Shown: one piece after another, positions 27,313 through 36,535 of the stretch | Position numbering within the stretch: the first letter of the stretch is position 1 | Layout of the letters: every line of letters begins with the position of its first letter | Assembly (NCBI GenBank): GCA_937997635.1 | Contig: CALLFA010000057.1 | Location: 1 to 64,000, forward strand | DNA: 64,000 nt | From: an uncultured Saprospiraceae bacterium | GTDB taxonomy: Bacteria; Bacteroidota; Bacteroidia; Chitinophagales; Saprospiraceae | Direction: 5' to 3' | Program-made: the position numbers and the translations under genes | The notes under the pieces: model-generated | What the model was told of the DNA's origin: nothing | The model's database searches: none | The model's input: the letters and a program-made list of their open reading frames with translations, nothing else

Positions 27313-27524
27313 GGTTATGGCTTAGATTTGAGTGAAATCTTAGGTAAAACTTACGAATAAAATGTGGGAATGAATACATAGGGACTTGACTTTACATTAA
27401 AGATTGGACAGCTTGTCAATAATTTGTGGATCGCTCAATCTCCATCAATTGAGGTCATCAAGCTAAAAGACTTAGCCAAACTTAAAATAAGAACACTTTT
27501 TGCTAAATAATAAATAAAATTCGC

Positions 27525-28172
27525 TTATTGGACCAATGCCGTAATCGCCTCAACATCCATAGCTGTCAACAACTTTATATTTTCGGTTATTTTTTCAATC
27601 GGCCAATCCCACCAACTAGCGGCTAACAATTGTTCAATTTCTACATCTGTAAATCTTCGTTTGATTTCTTTTGCTGGATTGCCACCTACTATGGCATAAG
27701 GTGCGACATCACTTGTCACAACGCTTTTTGTAGCTATGATGGCTCCATCGCCGATTGTGACTCCAGGCATGATGGTTGCGTTATAGCCAATCCAGACATC
27801 ATTGCCAATAACAGTATTTCCTTTAGTAGGATATGATTTACCATCCATTGCTTTAGACCAATCTTTTCCAAAAATCGCGAACGGGAAAGTACTTATGCAC
27901 TCTGTCATATGATTCCCGCCGTTCATGATAAATGTGACATCGGAAGCTATCATACAAAACTTACCGATGATTAATTTATCGCCAGTGAAATCAAATAAAT
28001 ACTTGACATTCTTTTCAAAATTGTGGACATCTTCAAAGTCGTCATAGTAAGTATAATCTCCGACTATGATATTGGGGTTCGTTATGATGTTTTTGAGAAA
28101 ACACAATCTGTCATAATGATCAAATGGAAATGTCTGATCTTTATCTGGTATATCAAATTTCTGTTTTGTCAA
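27525..28172 (-). CDS. Vat/CatB-like xenobiotic O-acetyltransferase (hexapeptide)
   Basis: This 215-residue left-handed beta-helix acetyltransferase of the streptogramin A/chloramphenicol (Vat/XAT) type shows IIVGDYTYYDDFED, the catalytic-His region FIMNGGNHMTE, GNTVIGNDVWIGYNATIMPGV (helix turns written in part) and IVGGNPAKEIKRRF. Family members acetylate antibiotics using acetyl-CoA; many chromosomal homologues have unknown substrates. It begins 12 bp after hisIE ends and may be read through from the histidine operon. Confidence 0.9.
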   Translation of the reverse strand: MTKQKFDIPDKDQTFPFDHYDRLCFLKNIITNPNIIVGDYTYYDDFEDVHNFEKNVKYLFDFTGDKLIIGKFCMIASDVTFIMNGGNHMTECISTFPFAIFGKDWSKAMDGKSYPTKGNTVIGNDVWIGYNATIMPGVTIGDGAIIATKSVVTSDVAPYAIVGGNPAKEIKRRFTDVEIEQLLAASWWDWPIEKITENIKLLTAMDVEAITALVQ

Positions 28173-28183
28173 CTATATTCTGA

Positions 28184-28774
28184 TTACTTCTGACGATCCT
28201 TTAGTACAGCGACAATATCTTCCAACATCATACCTTTTTGCTGCAATAATATTAAATAATGATAGAGTAAATCAGCGGCTTCGTTTTTAAATAAATCATC
28301 ATTATTATCTTTTGCTTCAATGACAACTTCGACTGCTTCCTCACCTACTTTTTGTGCTATTTTATTGATTCCTTTTTTAAATAAAGAAGACGTATACGAC
28401 TCATCACTTGGATTTTCTTTTCGATTTTTAATGACGCCTTCTAAGCTATGTAAAAAAGCCAAAGAAGATTCATTTGTTTCACCCCAGCAAGTGTCTGTAC
28501 CTTTGTGACACGTAGGTCCTTTGGGCTTGGCTTTTATCAATAGTGTGTCTTTGTCACAGTCATTGGACATGGACACCAATTCTAGATGATTGCCACTCTC
28601 CTCCCCTTTTGTCCACAGCCGTTGTTTAGATCTACTGTAGAATGTGACCAATCCAATCTCATTTGTTTTCTCCAAAGATTCTGCATTCATATATCCCAAC
28701 ATCAACACCATATTGGTCTCTGAATCTTGGACTATCGCAGGTACTAAGCCTTGCTCATTATACTTTACTTCCAT
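28184..28774 (-). CDS. hisIE: Bifunctional phosphoribosyl-AMP cyclohydrolase / phosphoribosyl-ATP pyrophosphohydrolase
   Basis: This 196-residue fusion catalyses steps 2 and 3 of histidine synthesis. The HisI half has VTFYSRSKQRLWTKGE, NDCDKDTLLIKA and a zinc-site CHKGTDTCW. The HisE half has KGINKIAQKVGEEAVEVVIEA and AADLLYHYLILL. Its ATG overlaps the hisF stop as TAATG. It is the last his gene of the operon. Confidence 0.97.
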   Translation of the reverse strand: MEVKYNEQGLVPAIVQDSETNMVLMLGYMNAESLEKTNEIGLVTFYSRSKQRLWTKGEESGNHLELVSMSNDCDKDTLLIKAKPKGPTCHKGTDTCWGETNESSLAFLHSLEGVIKNRKENPSDESYTSSLFKKGINKIAQKVGEEAVEVVIEAKDNNDDLFKNEAADLLYHYLILLQQKGMMLEDIVAVLKDRQK

Positions 28775-29535
28775 TATGTACGTCTAACATTAATATCATT
28801 ATCAGAAAGGTAATCTTTTAAATCAGGTACTGGGATTTCACCAAAATGAAATACACTAGCCGCTAAAGCAGCATCAGCTTTTCCTTCTTTAAAGACATCT
28901 TTAAAATGCTCTTTACTCCCTGCTCCGCCAGATGCGATTACCGGTATACTTAACTCCTCATTCATCTTACGCAATGCCTTTACAGCAAATCCATTTTTTG
29001 TACCATCGTGATCCATAGAGGTGAATAATATTTCCCCAGCGCCTAAGTCTTGCACATGCTTTGCCCAACTGAACAATTCTATTTCTGTCGGTTTTGTCCC
29101 ACCGTGTGTATGGACGATCCATTCTTCACCAACTTTGCGCGCATCGATAGCGACGACGATGCATTGTGTCCCATATTCATTTGCAATATCACTAACCAAT
29201 TGTGGTTGTCGTACCGCTGCTGAATTCACCGATACTTTCTCAGCACCATTCCTAAGTAATTTATATGTTTGTGCAACACTTGTAATCCCGCCACCTACAG
29301 CATATGGTATATTAATTTGCTCTCCGACTTTTCGAACTAAATCATAAATTGTCTCTCTGGCTTCTAAACTTGCAGAAATATCTAGCAACACCAATTCGTC
29401 AGCTCCTTCATCTGCATAGCGTTTTGCTAATTCAACAGGATCTCCTGCGTCTCTTAAATTTTCAAAATTAACACCCTTTACTGTTCTGCCATTTTTAATG
29501 TCGAGACACGGGATAATTCTTTTTGCTAACATCAA
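28774..29535 (-). CDS. hisF: Imidazole glycerol phosphate synthase, cyclase subunit
   Basis: HisF is a 253-residue TIM barrel that makes IGP and AICAR from PRFAR with ammonia from HisH. Motifs are [17 protein letters not shown] (Asp11-type catalytic residue), [20 protein letters not shown], and [12 protein letters not shown] (second catalytic Asp). The start may be the second ATG at 29532. It sits between hisA and hisIE in the operon. Confidence 0.97.
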   Translation of the reverse strand: MMLAKRIIPCLDIKNGRTVKGVNFENLRDAGDPVELAKRYADEGADELVLLDISASLEARETIYDLVRKVGEQINIPYAVGGGITSVAQTYKLLRNGAEKVSVNSAAVRQPQLVSDIANEYGTQCIVVAIDARKVGEEWIVHTHGGTKPTEIELFSWAKHVQDLGAGEILFTSMDHDGTKNGFAVKALRKMNEELSIPVIASGGAGSKEHFKDVFKEGKADAALAASVFHFGEIPVPDLKDYLSDNDINVRRT

Positions 29536-29557
29536 ATTATTATTTCCTTTTTTTTAA

Positions 29558-30286
29558 TTAAGATTGAGAAATAAACTGTTTCATTGCATGAAGCGTGATG
29601 TGCTTTTCATAAATTGCTTTACCAATGATAGCTGCATCACATCCAATTTGTTGCAATTCTTCTACTTCTTCCAAACTTGTCACTCCACCACTTGCTATTA
29701 ATTTGATATCTGGTGAATGATCGATTAATTCTCGATACAGCTCTTTTGAAGATCCTTGCAGCATACCGTCTTTACTGATATCTGTACACAAAAAATAAAT
29801 TGCACCAGCTTCTGCATAATCATTTATAAATGCGTCAAGCTTTACGTTACTTGCTTCTTGCCAACCATTTATTGCAATATAGCCTTCACTGACATCTGCC
29901 CCGATCACAAATCGTTCGGCCCCTTTTTGGCTTATCCATCGTTTTACTTTATCTGGGTCTTTCACTGCCAGGCTACCAATGATAAATTGATCTACTCCAG
30001 CGTTGTTACAGTCAGCGATTGCTTGATCCGTTTTTATACCTCCACCAAATTCTACTTTGACTGACGTTTTATTTTTTATGGTTTCTACAATGTTTAAATT
30101 AATAGGCTGTGCTGACTTGGCTCCATCTAAATCAACAATATGAATTTGCTGTATACCACAATCTTCGTATTGCTTTGCCATCTCAAGTGGCTCTGTATCG
30201 TATACTTTTTTCGTGTCGTAATCACCTTTGGTCAGTCGTACACACTTGCCATCAATAATGTCAATAGCTGGTAAAATTCGAATCAT
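29558..30286 (-). CDS. hisA: ProFAR isomerase (1-(5-phosphoribosyl)-5-[(5-phosphoribosylamino)methylideneamino]imidazole-4-carboxamide isomerase)
   Basis: This 242-residue TIM barrel catalyses the Amadori isomerisation before HisF/HisH. It shows RILPAIDIIDGKCVRLTKGDY (in part), IVDLDGAKSAQPINL, VEFGGGIKT, CTDISKDGMLQGSS with the second catalytic Asp, and IASGGVTSLEE. Its start overlaps the hisH stop by 4 bp (ATGA). Confidence 0.97.
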   Translation of the reverse strand: MIRILPAIDIIDGKCVRLTKGDYDTKKVYDTEPLEMAKQYEDCGIQQIHIVDLDGAKSAQPINLNIVETIKNKTSVKVEFGGGIKTDQAIADCNNAGVDQFIIGSLAVKDPDKVKRWISQKGAERFVIGADVSEGYIAINGWQEASNVKLDAFINDYAEAGAIYFLCTDISKDGMLQGSSKELYRELIDHSPDIKLIASGGVTSLEEVEELQQIGCDAAIIGKAIYEKHITLHAMKQFISQS

Positions 30287-30876
30287 AGATTTAAGAAATT
30301 TTGCAATATTTGTTCACCAACTTTCCCACTCTTCTCTGCATGAAATTGTACGCCATAAAAATTATCCTTTTTGATTGCAGCAGCATATGGATGGTTGTAA
30401 TCAGTTTCGGCAATCGTACATTCATTACTTTCCACAAAATAGCTGTGGACATAGTACACATAGGAAGACTCAGCTACATCTGTAAATAAAGCATCACCCG
30501 AATGAACGATTCCATTCCAACCCATATGAGGCACTTTCTGAAATTCATCATGATTTAATGGTACAAACTTTTGAACAATTGCATCCACAATTCCCAAACA
30601 CCTCGTATTTCCCTCAACTGAAAAATCACACATCAATTGCATACCAATACAAATGCCCAATAAAGGATTTTTAACAGCAGTAATTACTTCATCTAAACCT
30701 TTTGACTTAAGCGCATTCATCGCCTGTGTCGCATGCCCTACTCCCGGAAACAACACTTTATCCGCAGAAAGAATCGACTCTTTATCATTAGTCAACATGA
30801 AATCAGCATCGAGTCGACGAAGCGCATTCATCACACTACATGTATTCCCCGCGTCATAATCTATTATTGCAACCAT
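30283..30876 (-). CDS. hisH: Imidazole glycerol phosphate synthase, glutaminase subunit
   Basis: This 197-residue class I glutamine amidotransferase supplies ammonia to HisF. Motifs are IIDYDAGNTCSVMNAL, LLGICIGMQLM (nucleophile Cys), GWNGI, and FYGVQFHAEKSG with the catalytic His and Glu. A 27-bp-period hairpin array lies between the upstream hisB stop and this start, the only large gap in the his operon. Confidence 0.97.
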   Translation of the reverse strand: MVAIIDYDAGNTCSVMNALRRLDADFMLTNDKESILSADKVLFPGVGHATQAMNALKSKGLDEVITAVKNPLLGICIGMQLMCDFSVEGNTRCLGIVDAIVQKFVPLNHDEFQKVPHMGWNGIVHSGDALFTDVAESSYVYYVHSYFVESNECTIAETDYNHPYAAAIKKDNFYGVQFHAEKSGKVGEQILQNFLNL

Positions 30877-30902
30877 ACATTATTCAATATTTTAAAACAT
30901 TA

Positions 30903-31028
30903 TTTTCCGTCAGGAAAATTTCATAACTATTTCGCTCCAGTGAAATTTCATAATTATTTCGTCTTAGCGAAATTTCATAACTATTTCACCCAAGTGAAAT
31001 TTCATAATTATTTTTGCAACAGCAAAAA
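30903..31028 (-). repeat. Five 27-bp tandem hairpins between hisB and hisH
   Basis: Hairpins start at 30903, 30930, 30957, 30984 and 31011, exactly 27 bp apart. On the + strand the stems are TTTTCC/GGAAAA, TTTCGC/GTGAAA, TTTCGT/GCGAAA, TTTCAC/GTGAAA and TTTTTGC/GCAAAAA. Loops of four differ in every copy (GTCA, TCCA, CTTA, CCAA, AACA), and a conserved TTTCATAA(C/T)TA linker separates them. Stem changes are mostly paired, so the RNA or cruciform structure seems to be what is kept. The last stem touches the hisB stop codon. Confidence 0.9.
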
Positions 31029-32150
31029 TTATAATACGCCTTTTGTTGTAGGCAAACTCATATCACTAACATCACGTTTTTTTGCTTCTTTAATCGCACG
31101 CGCAAATGCCTTAAACAAAGATTCAATTTTATGGTGCTCGTTATCTCCAGTCACTTTCATATTGAGATTACACATCGCATGATCTGAAAATGATTTGAAA
31201 AAATGATACACCATCTCTGTAGGTAAATCACCAACTTTTTCTCGTTTAAATTCGGCGTCCCACACAATCCATGGTCGACCTCCGAAATCAATAGCCACTT
31301 CTGCAAGACAATCATCCATTGGTAAATTAAATCCATACCGGTGGATGCCTGCTTTTTTACCAAGTGCCTCTTTATACAATTTCCCCAAGGCTATACCTGT
31401 ATCTTCTATAGTGTGGTGTTCATCAACTTCAAGATCACCCTTAGTGTGTACGATCAAATCAACGCCACCATGTTTGGCCAATTGATCCAGCATGTGGTCA
31501 AAAAATTCTAGCCCTGTTTGACAATCTGAAAAGCCTTTCCCATCTAGATTTAATTTAGCTTGAATAGACGTTTCTTTAGTCACTTGAGAAATAGAAGCTT
31601 CTCGATCCAACTGTAATAAATAACGATAAATGGCGTCCCAATTTGTTGTTTGCAACACGACTGACTCTTTCCACTCTACCGCCTCAGCTGGCTCGTCACT
31701 ATAATTTGATTGAATGAGAATACCTTTACTTCCTAGATTTTTTGCAAGTCCGATATCAGACCAGCGATCACCAATAACAATAGATCGTTCTAAATCATAA
31801 TCACCAGTCATGTACTTTTTCAACATGGCCGTTCCTGGTTTTCTGTATGGCGAATTATCCGAAGCAAAATGTTTGTCAATATACACCCCATCAAAATGCA
31901 CCCCCTCTCCTGCCAAGGTATCTAAAATCAATTCATGACAAGGCCAGAAGTCTTTCTCAGGAAATGTGGGACCTCCCAAATCATCTTGGTTGGTAATCAT
32001 TACAAATTCATAATCAAATTGCTGTGCTATTTTTGACAGCACAGAAATTGCTTTTGGCAAAAATCTGATTTTATGAATCTCATTCAACATCTGATCATCA
32101 GCCTCCTGTATGATGGTTCCGTCTCTATCTAAAATCAGCAATTTCTTCAT
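31029..32150 (-). CDS. hisB: Bifunctional histidinol-phosphatase / imidazoleglycerol-phosphate dehydratase
   Basis: This 373-residue fusion has an N-terminal HAD phosphatase (ILDRDGTIIQEAD; VIGDRWSDIGLAKNLG) and a C-terminal IGPD domain. The latter has metal-binding motifs FFDHMLDQLAKHGG, DEHHTIEDTGIALG, SDHAMCNLN and NEHHKIESLFKAFA. It catalyses steps 6 and 8. It starts within a 4-bp overlap with hisC and is followed by a hairpin array. Confidence 0.97.
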   Translation of the reverse strand: MKKLLILDRDGTIIQEADDQMLNEIHKIRFLPKAISVLSKIAQQFDYEFVMITNQDDLGGPTFPEKDFWPCHELILDTLAGEGVHFDGVYIDKHFASDNSPYRKPGTAMLKKYMTGDYDLERSIVIGDRWSDIGLAKNLGSKGILIQSNYSDEPAEAVEWKESVVLQTTNWDAIYRYLLQLDREASISQVTKETSIQAKLNLDGKGFSDCQTGLEFFDHMLDQLAKHGGVDLIVHTKGDLEVDEHHTIEDTGIALGKLYKEALGKKAGIHRYGFNLPMDDCLAEVAIDFGGRPWIVWDAEFKREKVGDLPTEMVYHFFKSFSDHAMCNLNMKVTGDNEHHKIESLFKAFARAIKEAKKRDVSDMSLPTTKGVL

Positions 32151-33172
32151 TCACCAAATGTTTTTAATAGTGAAATTAAACGATCATTTTCTTTTGGTAA
32201 GCCAATGGTAATTCGGAGACAACCATCGCAATGCAGCAATTTAGAGCGATCTCTGACGATGACACCATTATTCATTAAGTATGCATACATTTCTTTAGCA
32301 TCATTAAATTTAACCAATAAGAAATTAGCATCTGAAGGAAACACATGCAAAACAACAGCAATCTCTTCTAATTGATCACTCACTCGATCTCTTTCTTTTT
32401 TAATCGTTAATACAGAATCAATTACTTTTTCATAATTATTCAGTAATTGAATGGCATGTTGTTGAGTACTTTCACTGACGTTGTAAGGTAATTTAACAAC
32501 ATTTAGAAAGGACACAATTTCTTCATCCATAATGCCAACGCCTAATCGAATTCCAGCAGATCCAAACGATTTAGAAAAGGTCTGCAACACTACCAACTTC
32601 CTATCGTTTACTTCTTTCATACAAGAACCATGTTCTGTAAAATCAACATATGCTTCATCAACAATGACAAGTCCTGGTGCCGCCTTTACAATTTGGCTTA
32701 TTGTACTATTCGGTATGACATTCCCTGTAGGATTATTTGGAGAGCAAATAAAAATAAGCTTGTGTTCTGGTTTTATTGCTTTGATAAACGACTCTACATC
32801 AATTTCAAAATCAGCAGTTAATTCAAATTCATCGCTTCGTACCTGACATATTCCAGCAGACACTTGGTACATGCTAAATCCAGGTTTGCATGTCAATATT
32901 GCATCTTTGTGTGGTTCACAATACGTACGGATGAGAAGGTCGATGATTTCATCAGAACCATTCCCTAAAAACAATTGCTTTACATTCCAACCTCTAATAT
33001 CAGCCAATCTCTTTTTTAACTTTCGTTGGTATGGATCAGGGTATCGATTAAATGTAAAGTCATACGGATTCTCATTTGCATCCAAGTACACATCGGCTTT
33101 GCCATCAAACTCTGATCTGGCAGATTGATAAGGCACTAGTGCTTTGATATGCTCTCTTACTAATTCCCTCAT
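32147..33172 (-). CDS. hisC: Histidinol-phosphate aminotransferase
   Basis: This 341-residue PLP-dependent fold-type I aminotransferase has YLDANENPYDF, NGSDEIIDLLIRTY, FICSPNNPTGNVIP, IVDEAYVDFTEHG, and the PLP-lysine region LQTFSKSFGSAGIRLG. It converts imidazole-acetol phosphate to histidinol phosphate. It overlaps hisB and hisD by 4 bp each. Confidence 0.97.
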   Translation of the reverse strand: MRELVREHIKALVPYQSARSEFDGKADVYLDANENPYDFTFNRYPDPYQRKLKKRLADIRGWNVKQLFLGNGSDEIIDLLIRTYCEPHKDAILTCKPGFSMYQVSAGICQVRSDEFELTADFEIDVESFIKAIKPEHKLIFICSPNNPTGNVIPNSTISQIVKAAPGLVIVDEAYVDFTEHGSCMKEVNDRKLVVLQTFSKSFGSAGIRLGVGIMDEEIVSFLNVVKLPYNVSESTQQHAIQLLNNYEKVIDSVLTIKKERDRVSDQLEEIAVVLHVFPSDANFLLVKFNDAKEMYAYLMNNGVIVRDRSKLLHCDGCLRITIGLPKENDRLISLLKTFGE

Positions 33173-34449
33173 ATGTCTTCTAATCTAATTCTGACAGCAT
33201 TGGCATGTGCTTTTAATTGCTCTGCTTCTGCCATTGTAATTATTGTTTTGCCCAGACCTTTCAAGCCTTCTTTATTTATTTCTTGGAAGGTAATCTTTTT
33301 CATAAAGGCATCCATATTGACTCCTGAAAAAGCTTTAGCATGACCATTCGTTGGCAAGGTATGATTTGTTCCAGAAGCGTAATCACCTGCACTTTCTGGT
33401 GTAAAATTCCCTATAAACACAGAACCTGCATTTTTGATTAATGAGATATAATCATTCCCCCGTTCTGAACTAATGATAAAGTGTTCGGGCGCATATTCAT
33501 TTATAAAATCATAAGCGTGTTCAACATCAGAAATAAAAACCGAATGGCTTTGAGATAATGCCATTTCAGCAATCTCTTTCCTTGGCAAGGAGACCAATTG
33601 CCTTTCCACCTCTTCTTTTACTTGTGGAATTAAATCTTGATTCGTTGTCACAAACACCACTTGAGAATCAACGCCATGTTCTGCTTGCGCCAATAAATCG
33701 GAAGCGATGTAATTCGCTTTGCCAGAGTCATCAGCAAAAACCAAAACTTCTGATGGGCCAGCAGGCATATCGATTGCAGTTCCTAATTCCACTGCTTTTT
33801 GTTTCGCCGCCGTCACGTATTGATTACCAGGACCAAATATTTTATTCACTTTAGGGATACTTTCTGTACCCAGACTTAGAGCGGCAATTGCTTGTGAGCC
33901 ACCAACTTTAAATATTGTATTGACACCGCAGAGTTCTGCTGTAAACAATATAGCTGGATGAATATTGCCATAAGCATCAGGAGGTGTACACAACACAATT
34001 TCTTCGCAGCCAGCAAGCTGAGCTGGAATAGCCAACATCAATACAGTAGAAAACAAAGGTGCTGTTCCACCAGGAATATACAAGCCAACTTTTTCTATGG
34101 GAACAGCCTTCTGCCAGCAAGTCACACCAGGTTGGGTTTCCACTTTGACTACTTCACTAAATTGCGTTTGGTGAAATCGTTTTACATTTTTGTGCGCGTC
34201 TGTAATCGCTTGTTGAAGAGCTACTGGCATAGCATTTTTAGCACCACTAATTTCGGCTTGAGATACCTTTAACTCATCGAGCATCACCTTGTCAAACTTT
34301 TGCGTATAGCTTTTTACAGCAGCATCACCATTTATCTTTATCTCATTAAAAACATCATTGATAATTGCTTTGAGATCCTCAAGCTTTAGTGCAGGACGTT
34401 TTATCAATTCTTGAATGATCTCTGGTGAAGGATTTTCGTACACGTTCAT
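33169..34449 (-). CDS. hisD: Histidinol dehydrogenase
   Basis: From ATG 34449 the enzyme has 426 residues; that ATG overlaps the hisG stop (TAATG), so a longer in-frame start at 34527 inside hisG is rejected. Motifs are GLYIPGGTAPLFSTVLML, the signature KVNKIFGPGNQYVTAAK, DMPAGPSEVLVFAD, LAQAEHGVDSQ and NHTLPTNGHAK. It is a zinc enzyme oxidising histidinol to histidine. Confidence 0.96.
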   Translation of the reverse strand: MNVYENPSPEIIQELIKRPALKLEDLKAIINDVFNEIKINGDAAVKSYTQKFDKVMLDELKVSQAEISGAKNAMPVALQQAITDAHKNVKRFHQTQFSEVVKVETQPGVTCWQKAVPIEKVGLYIPGGTAPLFSTVLMLAIPAQLAGCEEIVLCTPPDAYGNIHPAILFTAELCGVNTIFKVGGSQAIAALSLGTESIPKVNKIFGPGNQYVTAAKQKAVELGTAIDMPAGPSEVLVFADDSGKANYIASDLLAQAEHGVDSQVVFVTTNQDLIPQVKEEVERQLVSLPRKEIAEMALSQSHSVFISDVEHAYDFINEYAPEHFIISSERGNDYISLIKNAGSVFIGNFTPESAGDYASGTNHTLPTNGHAKAFSGVNMDAFMKKITFQEINKEGLKGLGKTIITMAEAEQLKAHANAVRIRLEDI

Positions 34450-35309
34450 TAGACCACCATTTTTTCTATTGGACATACTAGAATCCCTTGAGCACCACAG
34501 GCTTTCAGTTGATTGATGACTCCCCAAAAATCCTCTGATCCTATCACAGAGTGTAACGAGCTCCAGCCTTCTTCCATCAAAGGCAATACTGTCGGACTTT
34601 TCAGTACAGGCAAAATAGCAGACACTTCATCTAACTTCTCATTTGGTACATTCATCAAAATGTACTTAAATTTTCGAGCTCCCAACACAGATCGAATTCT
34701 AAAAAGTAACTGGTTCAGTAAGTCTTCATTTTCATTGCCAAGAGAAGAACGACTTACCAAAACAGCCTCTGACTTCAAGATGATGTCTTTTTCTATCAAA
34801 TTGTTTTTGAACAGTGTACTTCCACTGCTGACTAAATCACAAATGGCGTCAGATAGTCCGATGTTTGGTGCGATTTCTACTGAGCCAGAAATTTGATGTA
34901 TTTCAGCATTCACGCTTTTCTTTTCTAAGTACTGACGGAGTGTATTTGGATATGAGGTTGCTATTTTCTTACCTTCCAAACTTTTTATACTATCATAGTC
35001 CTCATTCCCTTTGGGTACAGCAATGGACAGTCGACATTTTGAAAAGCCAAGATGTTCGTGAGTCGTTAGATTTTGTCCTTTCTCAATAACCGTATTTTCT
35101 CCGAGTACTGCGATATCGGCAACACCATCTGCAACATACTGAGGTATATCTGAATTTCGAAGAAACAATACTTCTGCTGGAAATCCTCTAACTTCTGCCT
35201 TTAACTGGTCAAGACCTTTATCCACTTTAAGACCACATTGTTTTAATAAAGCAATGGTGTCGTCGTGTAGTCTACCAGATTTTTGAATCGCTATTTTTAG
35301 CATTGTCAA
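34449..35309 (-). CDS. hisG: ATP phosphoribosyltransferase (long form)
   Basis: This 286-residue first enzyme of histidine synthesis shows IAIQKSGRLHDDT, DIPQYVADGVADIAVLGEN, KKIATSYPNTLRQYLEK and SGSVEIAPNIGLSDAICDLVSSG (cited in part). A C-terminal regulatory ACT-like domain (KYILMNVPNEKLDEVSAILP) is present, so it is the long form that needs no HisZ and is normally feedback-inhibited by histidine. It follows the leader peptide and attenuator. Confidence 0.97.
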   Translation of the reverse strand: MTMLKIAIQKSGRLHDDTIALLKQCGLKVDKGLDQLKAEVRGFPAEVLFLRNSDIPQYVADGVADIAVLGENTVIEKGQNLTTHEHLGFSKCRLSIAVPKGNEDYDSIKSLEGKKIATSYPNTLRQYLEKKSVNAEIHQISGSVEIAPNIGLSDAICDLVSSGSTLFKNNLIEKDIILKSEAVLVSRSSLGNENEDLLNQLLFRIRSVLGARKFKYILMNVPNEKLDEVSAILPVLKSPTVLPLMEEGWSSLHSVIGSEDFWGVINQLKACGAQGILVCPIEKMVV

Positions 35310-35326
35310 ACTAAGATTTATCTAAA

Positions 35327-35359
35327 TAAAAAAACCCGCTCTTCAAGGAAAAGCGGGTT
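35327..35359 (-). terminator. Attenuator terminator of the his operon
   Basis: On the minus strand AACCCGCT and AGCGGGTT form an 8-bp stem around an 11-nt loop, followed by a run of T's. It lies between the His-rich leader peptide and hisG, where a transcription attenuator is expected. Confidence 0.85.
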
Positions 35360-35400
35360 CGTAAATATATTTTATCAACCAAATACATCTATCATTCCGC

Positions 35401-35445
35401 TTACGCAGGGAAATGATGGTGATGTCTATGGCTGTTATTTTTCAT
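35401..35445 (-). CDS. hisL: Histidine leader peptide
   Basis: This 14-codon ORF encodes MKNNSHRHHHHFPA and then stops. Five of its codons are His, four of them consecutive. It starts about 8 nt after a TACTTTTG -7 element and precedes a strong intrinsic terminator ahead of hisG. This is the classic layout of ribosome-stalling attenuation: low charged tRNA-His stalls the ribosome on the His codons and prevents termination. The anti-terminator pairing was not worked out in detail. Confidence 0.85.
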   Translation of the reverse strand: MKNNSHRHHHHFPA

Positions 35446-35452
35446 TATGATG

Positions 35453-35483
35453 CAAAAGTATGTTCTTTTTTCGAAAATCAAAA
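35453..35483 (-). promoter_or_regulatory. Promoter of the his operon
   Basis: Read on the minus strand, TTTTG (35483-35479) is followed after 18 bp by TACTTTTG (35460-35453), a full match to the Bacteroidota -33/-7 pattern. Transcription would start near 35449, only a few bases before the leader-peptide ATG. Confidence 0.7.
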
Positions 35484-35640
35484 TTGTCTATTACAATTTC
35501 ACAAATAATACACTGAATTTGGGAAATAGCCTTCATCATGGGCACTTAGTACAGTCATTTGTCTGGGTTAACTCAACATTCATCTAAATATGCTTCATTA
35601 CTCTTATTGTTGTTTTATCTTTCAGGAGCAAAATCAACTT

Positions 35641-36525
35641 ATGTCAGTTCTTTCTATTCAAAACTTGTCAAAGAGTTATGGTAAAATTCAAGCTCTTAAC
35701 AACTTATCGCTGGAGATCAATGAAGGTGAAGTCTATGGGATTCTAGGTCCAAATGGAAGCGGCAAAACAACAACACTTGGCGTGATATTGGGCATTTTAC
35801 ACGCTGATTCTGGTTCTTATCAGTGGTTTGATGGCCGCTATGGCAAAGGGCATCGAAAACGAATTGGTGCTATCCTTGAAACACCAAATTTTTACCCGTA
35901 TAAAACAGCTGAAGACAATCTGTCTATCATCAGCCACATCAAAGGAGTAAAAACAAATAATTACGATCAATTACTTGAACTTGTCAATTTGGCCCATCGT
36001 AAAAAATCAGCATTCAGGACCTATTCTTTAGGAATGAAACAACGATTGGCTATCGCAGCAACAATGATCGGTGATCCAGATGTGATCATTTTTGATGAAC
36101 CAACAAACGGATTGGACCCACAAGGGATAGCCGAAGTCAGACAAACGTTGACAGAAATTGCTGCCTCAGGTAAAACGGTCATTATGGCCAGCCACATCCT
36201 GGATGAAGTTGAAAAGATCTGTTCTCATGTAGCAATTATTAAAAATGGAAATTTATTGGCTACGGGATCTGTCGGTTCTATTCTGTCAGAGGACGTCACG
36301 ATAGAATTACAAGCGGAGGATATGAGTGCTTTACAGAATCTGATCGAATCTGTGCCCTGGATGAGTAAAAGTAAAATCATTGCCGATCGACTCGAAGTCC
36401 AAATGGAAAACAGTCATTCAGTAGCAGAAATCAATAAACTTGCTTTCGATAGAGGTGTGACATTGACGCACCTTGTAGCAAGAAAACAGCGATTAGAAGA
36501 AGAATTCCTAGAAATAACCAAATAG
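35641..36525 (+). CDS. ABC transporter ATP-binding protein
   Basis: From ATG 35641, preceded by AGGAG, the protein has 294 residues; an in-frame ATG at 35590 is less likely. It has Walker A GPNGSGKTTT, signature YSLGMKQRLAIAA, Walker B VIIFDEPTNGLDP and a switch His in MASHILDEVEKICSH. It is a CcmA/NatA-type ATPase that pairs with the ABC-2 permease 10 bp downstream. The transported substrate is unknown; this class includes antibiotic and lipid exporters. Confidence 0.92.
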   Translation: MSVLSIQNLSKSYGKIQALNNLSLEINEGEVYGILGPNGSGKTTTLGVILGILHADSGSYQWFDGRYGKGHRKRIGAILETPNFYPYKTAEDNLSIISHIKGVKTNNYDQLLELVNLAHRKKSAFRTYSLGMKQRLAIAATMIGDPDVIIFDEPTNGLDPQGIAEVRQTLTEIAASGKTVIMASHILDEVEKICSHVAIIKNGNLLATGSVGSILSEDVTIELQAEDMSALQNLIESVPWMSKSKIIADRLEVQMENSHSVAEINKLAFDRGVTLTHLVARKQRLEEEFLEITK

Positions 36526-36535
36526 ACCAAGGCGA

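Noticed and set aside
27366-27509. Short plus-strand open stretch between the sulfatase fusion and the Vat-like gene
   Set aside because: It has no start codon after the preceding TAG except weak TTGs, only about 45 codons, and no recognisable features. The 27313-27524 gap otherwise shows nothing.
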